A stretch of 9,682 nt of DNA. It comes from JBEINZ01 sp040377825. Lineage in GTDB: Bacteria; Pseudomonadota; Alphaproteobacteria; Rhizobiales; Ancalomicrobiaceae. The stretch lies in contig JBEINZ010000115.1 in assembly GCA_040377825.1 (NCBI GenBank), positions 1-9,682 of the forward strand. Reading direction: 5' to 3'. The notes beneath the pieces were generated by a model that worked only from the letters and a program-made list of their open reading frames with translations, made no database searches and was not told the origin of the DNA. Shown here in pieces: positions 1-5,934 of the stretch (position 1 is the first letter of the stretch; each line of letters begins with the position of its first letter). The position numbers were made by a program, and so were the translations under genes.

Positions 1-49
1 GGACAACGGTTTTCGAGACCGCCCCGATCGACCACTCTGGCACCTCTCC
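1..49 (-). tRNA. tRNA-Ser(CGA), 5' part, cut by the window edge
   Basis: Read on the minus strand, the sequence starting at base 49 opens with GGAGAGG (acceptor 5' strand) and TG, followed by a serine-type D arm containing GAGTGG. The anticodon arm is next: stem GCGGT, seven-base loop CTCGAAA, stem ACCGT. The anticodon is CGA, which decodes the serine codon UCG. The sequence then runs into TTGTCC, the start of the long variable arm typical of tRNA-Ser, and leaves the window at base 1. The variable arm, T arm and 3' acceptor strand lie outside, so the full gene (about 90 nt) cannot be checked. The 5' half closely resembles rhizobial tRNA-Ser(CGA) from memory. A promoter is positioned just upstream. 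Confidence 0.9.
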
Positions 50-77
50 GTTCGGAACCTTGGCCGTCAGGGCGCGG

Positions 78-106
78 ACCATACACATGGGGGTACCGGG
101 TGACAA
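78..106 (-). promoter_or_regulatory. Promoter of tRNA-Ser(CGA)
   Basis: On the minus strand a -35 box TTGTCA (bases 106-101, 5 of 6 to consensus) is separated by exactly 17 bases from a -10 box TATGGT (bases 83-78, 4 of 6). The tRNA 5' end at base 49 lies 28 bases past the -10 box, leaving a short leader for RNase P to remove. Just after the -10 box the sequence is GC-rich (CCGCGCCC). GC-rich discriminators are known for stable-RNA promoters under stringent control, so growth-rate control here is an inference. Confidence 0.7.
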
Positions 107-186
107 GCGTCTCGCGTTGGGTTGTTTGGGGGATTTCAGCGCGCGCGAAGCGATATGGCATTGCCGGATCGGCACGGCCGGGCGAC

Positions 187-199
187 GCCAAGCTCTTTC
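187..199 (+). repeat. 13-bp direct repeat, left copy
   Basis: GCCAAGCTCTTTC occurs here and again, exactly, at 557-569. A related AACGAG lies close to both copies, after the left one and before the right one. The pair encloses the inverted arms and the REP-like hairpins. Confidence 0.6.
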
Positions 200-203
200 A
201 CAA

Positions 204-256
204 CGAGAAGGGCTTGTTCCCATCTGGATTTCTCTGCGAAATAGGTTTTTCGGCGC
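204..256 (+). repeat. Eroded inverted arm, left
   Basis: When reverse-complemented, this stretch lines up with bases 491-545. Shared blocks in the same order are GCCGAAAA, TTCGCAGAGAA, TCC and AAGCC, separated by diverged bases and small gaps. The best block is 11 bases. The similarity looks like two old copies of one repeat family facing each other, but it is imperfect. Confidence 0.4.
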
Positions 257-290
257 TGTTGGCGAGAGGGCACAGCAGGCGACACAACCT

Positions 291-306
291 TTAATCTATT
301 AATCTA
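291..306 (+). repeat. Perfect 8-bp tandem duplication
   Basis: TTAATCTA is present twice, head to tail. It is AT-rich compared with its surroundings and lies just before the first REP-like hairpin. Confidence 0.6.
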
Positions 307-310
307 TCGC

Positions 311-357
311 TTCCAACACCGTCTCCCCTGAGGGAGAGGATGTTGGAAGGCCGGATG
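311..357 (-). repeat. REP-like palindromic element, copy A
   Basis: The outer arms TTCCAACA (311-318) and TGTTGGAA (341-348) pair perfectly. The inner arms TCTCCC (322-327) and GGGAGA (332-337) pair around a four-base loop, CTGA. This gives a long hairpin with only a small internal mismatch zone. Bases 349-357 add a CATCCGGCC-type block when read on the minus strand. In that orientation, the order CATCCG - CCTTC - CTCTCCCTCAGGGGAGA matches copy B at 403-450. There is no U-tract, so a terminator role is unlikely. This type of element is common between genes in Rhizobiales. Confidence 0.75.
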
Positions 358-402
358 AGAGGTATGGTTCTAGGGGTTGAAGCTTAAATCTTGTGGCAAG
401 AG

Positions 403-450
403 ACCCCTATCCGCCCTTCGGGCACCTTCTCTCTCAGGGGGAGAAGGCGA
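403..450 (+). repeat. REP-like palindromic element, copy B
   Basis: Two hairpins follow each other. GCCC-TTC-GGGC lies at 413-423. CCTTCTC (425-431) pairs with GAGAAGG (441-447) and continues inward with a U-G and a C-G pair. The block order is the same as in copy A but on the other strand, so the two form an inverted pair about 45 bases apart, the arrangement called a REPIN or BIME in other genomes. The ATCCGCCCTTCGGGCACC core is a familiar intergenic repeat in alphaproteobacteria (from memory, not searched). Confidence 0.75.
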
Positions 451-490
451 TGGGGGCGATTGATTTGGGGTTGTGGCGTCGATCATCCCC

Positions 491-545
491 CGTGCCGAAA
501 ATGCTGGAAGCCCCTTTTCGCAGAGAATCCCATCAAGCCAAGTCC
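491..545 (-). repeat. Eroded inverted arm, right
   Basis: Partner of the stretch at 204-256 in opposite orientation, sharing GCCGAAAA and TTCGCAGAGAA in order. It follows directly on the REP-like element at 403-450 and ends just before the right copy of the 13-bp direct repeat. Confidence 0.4.
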
Positions 546-556
546 TTCCCCAACGA

Positions 557-569
557 GCCAAGCTCTTTC
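557..569 (+). repeat. 13-bp direct repeat, right copy
   Basis: Exact copy of GCCAAGCTCTTTC at 187-199, same orientation, 370 bases away. It could be the boundary of an old inserted element or just another dispersed repeat unit; the window alone cannot decide. Confidence 0.6.
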
Positions 570-729
570 CCGCCTATGCGATGATCGAGATCAATTACGG
601 CTTTGACATCAACGACGAAAGTCTATTGGCATGCGTATGGACGCTGCCCCCGGAAAGAGGATAATACCGGGGTAAAGCGCGGGGCGCTCGTCACGCATCG
701 AGCCATATCGACAACGCGCCGCGGCCTTT

Positions 730-736
730 GGGGAGG
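730..736 (+). promoter_or_regulatory. Ribosome binding site of acs
   Basis: GGGGAGG sits 6 bases before the ATG at 743. It decides the start against the in-frame TTG at 728, which overlaps it. Confidence 0.8.
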
Positions 737-742
737 ATTGAG

Positions 743-2689
743 ATGTCGCAGACCGTGTTTCCGGTTGCGGAAGCCGTCGCCAAGTCGGCGTTGATCGACA
801 AGGCAAAGTATGAGGCGATGTACCGGCGCTCGGTGGCGGATCCCGAAGGCTTTTGGGCTGAACATGCCGGCCGCCTGACCTGGATGAAACCCTTCACCAA
901 GGTCAAGAATACCTCCTTTGATCCGCATCATGTCTCGATCAAGTGGTTCGAGGACGGCGAGCTCAATGTCGCCGCCAATTGCGTCGACCGACATGTCGCG
1001 ACACGCGGAAACCAGACGGCGATCATTTGGGAAGGCGACGACCCGAACGAGCACAAGCACATTTCCTATGCCCAATTGCAGGACGAAGTCTGCCGCTTCG
1101 CCAATGTGCTGAAGGCGCATGGCGTGAAGAAGGGCGACCGGGTCACGATCTATCTGCCGATGATCCCCGAGGCCGCCTATGCCATGCTCGCCTGCGCGCG
1201 CATCGGCGCGGTGCATTCGATCGTCTTCGGCGGCTTCTCGCCGGATAGTCTGGCCGGGCGCATCGAGGATTGCGCCTCCACGGTGGTCATCACGGCCGAT
1301 GAGGGCTTGCGCGGCGGGCGCAAGGTGCCGCTGAAGGCCAATGTGGATGTCGCACTCGACAAGGTCGATGGCGTCGCGAGCGTCATCGTCGTGCGTCGCA
1401 CCGGCGGCGCCGTCACCATGCGCCATGGCCGCGATGTCTATTACGATGAGGCGGCGGCCAAGGTGTCGACCGAGTGTCCGGCGGAGCCGATGAACGCCGA
1501 GGATCCGCTGTTCATCCTCTATACGTCCGGCTCGACCGGCAAACCGAAGGGTGTGCTGCACACAACCGGCGGCTATCTCGTTTATGCCTCGATGACGCAT
1601 GAATATGTCTTCGATTATCACCCCGGCGACATCTATTGGTGCACGGCGGATGTCGGCTGGGTCACGGGCCATAGCTATATTGTCTATGGCCCGCTCGCCA
1701 ACGGCGCGACAACGCTGATGTTCGAGGGCATCCCGACCTATCCGACGCCGGCCCGGTTCTGGGAAACGATCGACAAGCACAAGGTCAATATCTTCTACAC
1801 GGCGCCGACCGCGATCCGCTCCTTGATGGGGGCCGGCGAGGGGCATGTGAAGAAGACCTCGCGCGCCTCGCTGCGCGTGCTCGGCTCGGTCGGCGAGCCG
1901 ATCAATCCGGAAGCCTGGGTCTGGTATTACAACGTGGTCGGCGACGCGCGCTGCCCGATCGTCGACACCTGGTGGCAGACGGAAACCGGCGGCATCTTGA
2001 TCACGCCGCTGCCCGGCGCGATCGCCTTGAAGCCGGGATCGGCGACGCTCCCCTTCTTCGGCATTCAGCCGGCGGTGGTGGATGCCGAGGGTAAGGTCTT
2101 GGAGGGCGCGAGCGAGGGCAATCTCGTGATCACCGATAGCTGGCCGGGCCAGATGCGCACGGTCTATGGCGATCACGAGCGCTTCGTTCAGACCTATTTC
2201 TCTACCTACACGGGCATGTACTTCACCGGGGACGGCTGCCGACGCGATGCCGACGGCTATTACTGGATCACCGGCCGCGTCGACGACGTGATCAATGTCT
2301 CCGGCCATCGCATGGGAACGGCGGAGGTGGAATCGGCCCTCGTTGCCCATCCGAAGGTGGCGGAAGCGGCGGTCGTCGGCTATCCGCACGATCTGAAGGG
2401 CCAGGGCATTTATGCTTATGTGACCTTGATGACCGGCGTGGAGCCGAGCGAGGATCTGCGCAAGGAGCTGGTCGGCTGGGTGCGTAAGGAAATCGGGCCG
2501 ATCGCCTCGCCCGATCTCATCCAGTTCGCGCCCGGTCTGCCGAAAACCCGCTCGGGCAAGATCATGCGCCGCATCTTGCGCAAGATCGCCGAGGATTCCT
2601 TCGAGGCGCTCGGCGATACCTCGACGCTTGCCGATCCGGCGGTCGTGGACGACCTGATCGATAATCGGCAAAACCGCAAAGCGGGCTGA
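743..2689 (+). CDS. acs: Acetyl-CoA synthetase (acetate--CoA ligase)
   Basis: This cytoplasmic enzyme activates acetate with ATP to acetyl-AMP and then forms acetyl-CoA. The 648-residue product has the usual length of the family. The P-loop-like adenylation motif TSGSTGKPKG is at residues 261-270, DTWWQTE at 408-414 (the second tryptophan shapes the small acetate pocket), the hinge motif GRVDDVINVSGHR at 511-523, and PKTRSGKIMRR at 600-610. Lys606 in that last motif is the catalytic lysine, which in this family is shut off by acetylation, so post-translational control is likely. The ATG at 743 was chosen because GGGGAGG lies 6 bases upstream at 730-736; an in-frame TTG at 728 would sit on that site. 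A strong terminator follows, so the gene is probably transcribed alone. No key residue is missing. Confidence 0.97.
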   Translation: MSQTVFPVAEAVAKSALIDKAKYEAMYRRSVADPEGFWAEHAGRLTWMKPFTKVKNTSFDPHHVSIKWFEDGELNVAANCVDRHVATRGNQTAIIWEGDDPNEHKHISYAQLQDEVCRFANVLKAHGVKKGDRVTIYLPMIPEAAYAMLACARIGAVHSIVFGGFSPDSLAGRIEDCASTVVITADEGLRGGRKVPLKANVDVALDKVDGVASVIVVRRTGGAVTMRHGRDVYYDEAAAKVSTECPAEPMNAEDPLFILYTSGSTGKPKGVLHTTGGYLVYASMTHEYVFDYHPGDIYWCTADVGWVTGHSYIVYGPLANGATTLMFEGIPTYPTPARFWETIDKHKVNIFYTAPTAIRSLMGAGEGHVKKTSRASLRVLGSVGEPINPEAWVWYYNVVGDARCPIVDTWWQTETGGILITPLPGAIALKPGSATLPFFGIQPAVVDAEGKVLEGASEGNLVITDSWPGQMRTVYGDHERFVQTYFSTYTGMYFTGDGCRRDADGYYWITGRVDDVINVSGHRMGTAEVESALVAHPKVAEAAVVGYPHDLKGQGIYAYVTLMTGVEPSEDLRKELVGWVRKEIGPIASPDLIQFAPGLPKTRSGKIMRRILRKIAEDSFEALGDTSTLADPAVVDDLIDNRQNRKAG

Positions 2690-2709
2690 ACGGCGGGACC
2701 TTAAAGGCG

Positions 2710-2745
2710 CGGGCCGTCCGGGATATCCCGGGCGGCCCGTTTCTT
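2710..2745 (+). terminator. Intrinsic terminator of acs
   Basis: A 14-bp stem (2710-2723 with 2726-2739, one G-U pair, otherwise complete) closes on a minimal TA centre and is followed by TTTCTT at 2740-2745. It starts 20 bases past the acs stop. Read on the minus strand it is followed only by a short T run, so it may also catch, more weakly, transcripts of the convergent monooxygenase gene. Confidence 0.85.
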
Positions 2746-2748
2746 GTC

Positions 2749-2772
2749 ATGCCGCGTGTCGCGACGCGGCAT
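2749..2772 (-). terminator. Hairpin after the monooxygenase gene, possible terminator
   Basis: ATGCCGCG (2749-2756) and CGCGGCAT (2765-2772) form a perfect 8-bp stem with an 8-base loop that is itself self-complementary. It lies 15 bases past the monooxygenase stop on the minus strand. No U-tract follows, so it could be a 3' end stabiliser or help termination together with the next hairpin at 2710-2739. Confidence 0.4.
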
Positions 2773-2787
2773 CAAGCCTCGATCCCG

Positions 2788-4584
2788 TTAGTTCTTGTGG
2801 TGCACCTCGGGGAGCCCATGGACCGGGGTCGGTATGCCTTCCATGCGGGCTTTCAGCTGCAGGGCGAGGAACTGCGAATAGTGGCGGGACTGGTGCAGGT
2901 TGCCGCCGTGGAACCACAGCGCTTCCTGGCGTGTCGGCTTCCACATGTTGCGCAGTTCGCCCTCCCACGGGCCTGGATCCTTGGTCGTGTTCGAGCCGAG
3001 CCCCCAGCATTTGCCGACCTTGTCGGCGACATCCTGGGACACGAGCCGCGCGACCCAGCCGTTCATCGAGCCGTAGCCGGTCGCGTAGACGATGAGATCG
3101 GCGGGCAATTCGCTGCCATCGGTGAAGACGACGGAATGGTCCTTGATCTCTTGGATGCCGACGCGCGTCTTCAGCTTGATCTTGCCGTCGGCAACCAATT
3201 CCGAGGCGCCGACATCGATGTAGTAGCCGGACCCGCGGCGCAGATACTTCACGAAGAGCCCGGAACCGTCCTCGCCGAAATCGAGCATGAAGCCGGCCTT
3301 CCGCAGGCGGTCGTAGAAATCCGCGTCGACCTCGGCCATCTTCTGGTACACCGGGATTTGGAACGACGGCAGGATCTTGTAGGGGATCGAGGCGAAGATC
3401 AGATCCGCCTTGTCGACGGTGACGCCGTTGGCGATCGCGCGTTCGGAGTAGAGATCCCCGAGCCCAAGCTCCATCAGCGTCTCCGACCTTGCGATATGCG
3501 TCGAGGTCCGCTGGACCATGGTGACGTCGCCGCCGTGTTCCCAAAGGTCGGCCGCGATATCGTGGGCCGAATTGTTGGACCCGATGACGATTGCCTTTTT
3601 GCCGGTCCAATCGTCGCCGCCCTTGTGCTGGCTGGAATGGACCTGGATGCCCTTGAACCGTTCCGCGCCGGGAAACGTCGGGATGTTCGCGATGCCCGAC
3701 ATGCCCGTGGCAAAGACGAGCTGCTTGGGGCGAAGCGTCACCGGCTTGCCGTCGCGAACGACTTCGACAACCCATTCCTTCGTTGCCTCGTCGAAATGCG
3801 CGGCTCTGCACTCCGTCGAGCTCCAATAATTGAGCTCCATGACCTTGGTGTACATTTCCAGCCAGTCGCCGATTTTGTCCTTCGGCGAGAAAACCGGCCA
3901 ATGGTCCGGGAACGGCAAATAGGGCAGGTGGTCGTACCAGACTGGATCGTGAAGGCAGAGCGACTTGTAGCGCTTGCGCCAACTGTCGCCGGGCCGCTGA
4001 TTTTTCTCCACGATGATGGTCGGAACGCCGAGCCGCTTCAACCGCGCGCCGAGCGCGATGCCGCCTTGGCCGCCGCCGATGATGACGACATAGGGCTGGC
4101 GGCTATAGCCGAGTTCGGCGTCTTCGTCGGCACGCTGTTCCAGCCAATTCCTGCGGTCTTTATGGACCCCGTGTTCCACGCCCTTCGGCCGATTGACGCC
4201 CTTGGGCTCCTCGAAGCCCTTGAGTTCCTTCATGGTCGTCAGGAGTGTCCAGCATTTGTCCGCTTTCAGGCGGATTTGACCATAGCCGCGGGCGACATCG
4301 GTCTCGAAGGTGAACCAGGCCTCGGTCACATCACCCGAGGTGGTCGCTTCGCCGTCGACCGCCCAGTCGGTCGGCTTGACGGCGGACAGCGTCGCGCCGA
4401 GCATGTCGGCGATGGCCGGCTTGCCTTCCAGCGTTGTCAGGTTCCAGGTGAACGTAACGAGATCTCGCCAATAGCATTCATCGGCGAACATCGAAACAGC
4501 CGCGCCGACGTCCTGTTTCTCAAGAGCGTCCTCAAAGCGTGACAGCCATGTTGACACTTTTCCCGTGGGGGATGCGATATCCAT
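2788..4584 (-). CDS. FAD/NAD(P)H-dependent monooxygenase with N-terminal NTF2-like domain
   Basis: The 598-residue product is a class B flavin monooxygenase (FMO/YUCCA/CzcO group) that should use NAD(P)H and O2 to oxygenate a small organic substrate, which is unknown. Residues about 10-125 look like an NTF2/SnoaL-type domain. The FAD-binding GxGxxG is GGGQGG at 170-175 after VVII. The FMO fingerprint region is FKGIQVHSSQH at 310-320, where the usual final Tyr/Phe is His320. The NAD(P)H site is VIGSNNSA at 333-340, and ATGY is at 501-504. No signal peptide or membrane segment is seen, so it is probably cytoplasmic. ATG at 4584 was chosen for GGGAGGAA just upstream (4591-4598); a longer frame to 4662 lacks such a site and runs over promoter-like sequence. 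It lies 142 bases downstream of the lyase gene in the same direction and converges on acs. Confidence 0.9.
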   Translation of the reverse strand: MDIASPTGKVSTWLSRFEDALEKQDVGAAVSMFADECYWRDLVTFTWNLTTLEGKPAIADMLGATLSAVKPTDWAVDGEATTSGDVTEAWFTFETDVARGYGQIRLKADKCWTLLTTMKELKGFEEPKGVNRPKGVEHGVHKDRRNWLEQRADEDAELGYSRQPYVVIIGGGQGGIALGARLKRLGVPTIIVEKNQRPGDSWRKRYKSLCLHDPVWYDHLPYLPFPDHWPVFSPKDKIGDWLEMYTKVMELNYWSSTECRAAHFDEATKEWVVEVVRDGKPVTLRPKQLVFATGMSGIANIPTFPGAERFKGIQVHSSQHKGGDDWTGKKAIVIGSNNSAHDIAADLWEHGGDVTMVQRTSTHIARSETLMELGLGDLYSERAIANGVTVDKADLIFASIPYKILPSFQIPVYQKMAEVDADFYDRLRKAGFMLDFGEDGSGLFVKYLRRGSGYYIDVGASELVADGKIKLKTRVGIQEIKDHSVVFTDGSELPADLIVYATGYGSMNGWVARLVSQDVADKVGKCWGLGSNTTKDPGPWEGELRNMWKPTRQEALWFHGGNLHQSRHYSQFLALQLKARMEGIPTPVHGLPEVHHKN

Positions 4585-4590
4585 GTTTTC

Positions 4591-4598
4591 TTCCTCCC
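4591..4598 (-). promoter_or_regulatory. Ribosome binding site of the monooxygenase
   Basis: On the minus strand, GGGAGGAA lies 6 bases before the ATG at 4584. It fixes this start rather than in-frame starts further upstream (to 4662). Confidence 0.8.
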
Positions 4599-4599
4599 A

Positions 4600-4633
4600 G
4601 TACGCTTTTGGTATGCTTTTTCTTCGAGCATAC
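4600..4633. promoter_or_regulatory. Operator-like repeat cluster before the monooxygenase
   Basis: Plus-strand GTACGCTTTT (4600-4609) and GTATGCTTTT (4611-4620) are direct repeats with one mismatch, spaced 11 bases, about one helical turn. GTATGCT (4611-4617) also forms a perfect inverted repeat with AGCATAC (4627-4633), 9 bases apart. The three half-sites cover the candidate -10 box and the expected transcription start. No regulator gene is next to it in this window. Confidence 0.5.
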
Positions 4634-4655
4634 GAGCGTCTTGGGAGGACGGCAA
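4627..4655 (-). promoter_or_regulatory. Candidate promoter of the monooxygenase
   Basis: On the minus strand TTGCCG (4655-4650) and TATGCT (4632-4627) are 17 bases apart, each 4 of 6 to the sigma-70 consensus. Transcription would start near 4620, leaving a leader of about 35 bases with the ribosome binding site. The -10 box overlaps a perfect inverted repeat, as expected for a repressor site. Confidence 0.45.
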
Positions 4656-4726
4656 CGATCACGGGCGCGGCGGAACCGACTTTATCGCTCTGTCAAATCA
4701 CGGGTCAATGAGGCCGAACTCGTGCA

Positions 4727-5668
4727 TCACGCGGCCGCGGCCGCGGCGGTCGCCGCATTGGCCGCCAAAAGACCTTTCGCCGCCGTGGCGATTTCGGCGA
4801 GCCGAGCCGGTTCGTCGATATTCGACAACATCGGCAAAATCGGTCCCGTGTCGGCGATTCCAGCCACACGGACAGCCTCGTGGAGGACGCGAAGCGGCGA
4901 GATGCCGTCGCGAAGGTCTTCGAGCGCGGCGAAGGCCGGCCAGAGCGCGGCGATCGTCGCGAAGTCGCCCTTTGTCAGGGCCGCAAGGATCGCGGTTGAA
5001 AGTCGCGGTGCAACGCAAACCGAGCCGGAGGTGAACGCGCGAATGCCGAACAGCTGGCCATGGGCGATTATCGGACGTTCGCCGGCTCCCGAGATGACAA
5101 TGGCCGGATCGACAAGCTTCAAGATCGCGGCGAGCGAGGGATCGACGGCCGGATCGGCCTTGACCGTGCCGTACTTGATCGCGACGACCGCGCCCTCGCG
5201 CACAAGGGCGCCGAGGTCGGCCGGATCGAGGTAGCCGTCATCCTTGACATAGGCAATGAGGCCGCGACCGTAAGCTTCGGCCATCAGCCCGATGCCACGG
5301 GCGGCGCCAGCCGGCGTTGCGGGAAACCGCAGCGGCAGGGCCATGGCCGTCGGGAAGGCGCGCTCCTTCAGGATCGCGATCTGATCGAGCGCCTTGCCGA
5401 GATCCGGACCAATCGAGGGGATCGCCCAATCGTCGCCCTCGGCGAGCTGCTCAATCATGTCGAGGAAGGTCGGATATTCGCGGACACCCATGTTGTAGAT
5501 GTTCGCGTTGCCGCCCCACATGTGGGTCGTAACGCCGCCGGCGCGCAGATGCGCCACAAGCTTGCCGGTTTCCACGGGGTCAAGCGTCAAATCCGACCGC
5601 CGGCAAAGCGGCGGGACCGCGAGCACGGAGCGGGTGAGGTCGGCGACCGTCACGGGGGTTGTCTTCAT
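4727..5668 (-). CDS. Dihydrodipicolinate synthase-family aldolase/lyase, substrate unknown
   Basis: The 313-residue product fits the DHDPS/N-acetylneuraminate lyase family, which uses a Schiff-base lysine to make or break a C-C bond with pyruvate or a related keto acid. The likely catalytic lysine is Lys165 in VVAIKYGTVK (161-170), with Tyr140 as a possible partner. The usual GTTGE loop is replaced by GGNANIYNMG at 52-61, so true lysine biosynthesis (DapA) is unlikely. A further family block, SGAGERP, is at 193-199, and the glycine-rich SGS follows at 214-216. The C-terminus is a poly-alanine tail coded by GCGGCCGCGGCCGC-like repeats. ATG at 5668 has GAGG 6 bases upstream. It lies upstream of the monooxygenase on the same strand and diverges from fumC. 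The reaction may be linked to that of the monooxygenase, but nothing proves it. Confidence 0.85.
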   Translation of the reverse strand: MKTTPVTVADLTRSVLAVPPLCRRSDLTLDPVETGKLVAHLRAGGVTTHMWGGNANIYNMGVREYPTFLDMIEQLAEGDDWAIPSIGPDLGKALDQIAILKERAFPTAMALPLRFPATPAGAARGIGLMAEAYGRGLIAYVKDDGYLDPADLGALVREGAVVAIKYGTVKADPAVDPSLAAILKLVDPAIVISGAGERPIIAHGQLFGIRAFTSGSVCVAPRLSTAILAALTKGDFATIAALWPAFAALEDLRDGISPLRVLHEAVRVAGIADTGPILPMLSNIDEPARLAEIATAAKGLLAANAATAAAAAA

Positions 5669-5769
5669 GATCGGCCTCGTATCGTGGTTTGCGCTGCATT
5701 TTTGATGCTAGCCTGTCCCGTTCGGATCGAAGCGTTCCAAACGAAAAGGACCGGCTCCAACGAATGACT

Positions 5770-5823
5770 CTGGAGCAATTCCTTATCGATCGGATGGTCC
5801 CATCCGAGCGGGAAATGCTCTAG
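5770..5823. repeat. Imperfect palindromic intergenic repeat
   Basis: The centre is a perfect 7-bp stem, CGGATGG (5791-5797) with CCATCCG (5800-5806), around TC. The outer parts CTGGAGCAATTCC and GGGAAATGCTCTAG pair with a few mismatches and a short offset. GAGCATTTCCCGCTCGG-type palindromes are common between genes in Rhizobiales (from memory). The element lies in the divergent region between the lyase gene and fumC, nearer to neither start. An open frame on the minus strand that crosses it (5665-5865) is best explained as spurious. Confidence 0.7.
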
Positions 5824-5934
5824 TTCACGGGCGCCGTCAAGCATATCACTCTCTCCAATGCCCATGGCGCCGCTGCTATTGCATGCCTATTTGTCGTCGA
5901 TAAGCAGTGAATGACGGCATTCGCGGGGGCGACG

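Larger units (their letters stand above)
107..729. other. Gene-poor intergenic region with nested repeats
   Basis: I see no convincing gene between the tRNA promoter and the acs ribosome binding site. The short open frames on both strands overlap the repeats, lack good ribosome binding sites and resemble no family I know. The stretch holds a 13-bp direct repeat (187-199 and 557-569), eroded inverted arms (about 204-256 and 491-545), an 8-bp tandem repeat (291-306) and two REP-like hairpin elements in opposite orientation (311-357 and 403-450). The last 140 bases must include the acs promoter, but no box pair stands out. The best -10 candidate is GATAAT at 660-665, flanked by the inverted repeat CCCCGG (648-653) and CCGGGG (667-672). 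Confidence 0.6.

Noticed and set aside
60..302. Short open frame in the left intergenic region
   Set aside because: It begins in the tRNA leader, crosses the tRNA promoter, has no ribosome binding site and shows no known motif.
311..348. REP hairpin as an intrinsic terminator
   Set aside because: No U-tract follows on either strand and no gene ends nearby.
603..608. Perfect TTGACA as a -35 box for acs
   Set aside because: No usable -10 box lies 15-19 bases downstream, so it does not form a promoter I can support.
623..2671. 682-codon open frame on the minus strand opposite acs
   Set aside because: It mirrors acs almost exactly. Long antisense frames are common in GC-rich genes, and its translation is rich in Arg, Asp and His with no recognisable domain, while acs is complete.
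2749..4542. 597-codon open frame on the plus strand opposite the monooxygenase
   Set aside because: It starts inside a hairpin just past the acs terminator without a ribosome binding site. The composition is typical of an antisense shadow, and the minus-strand gene has clear FMO motifs.
5060..5767. 235-codon plus-strand frame opposite the lyase gene
   Set aside because: It is an antisense shadow with no family resemblance, while the minus-strand frame has the DHDPS-family lysine motif.
5665..5865. 66-codon minus-strand frame upstream of the lyase gene
   Set aside because: It runs through the 54-bp palindrome and overlaps the lyase start in another frame; frames through such repeats are often wrongly annotated.
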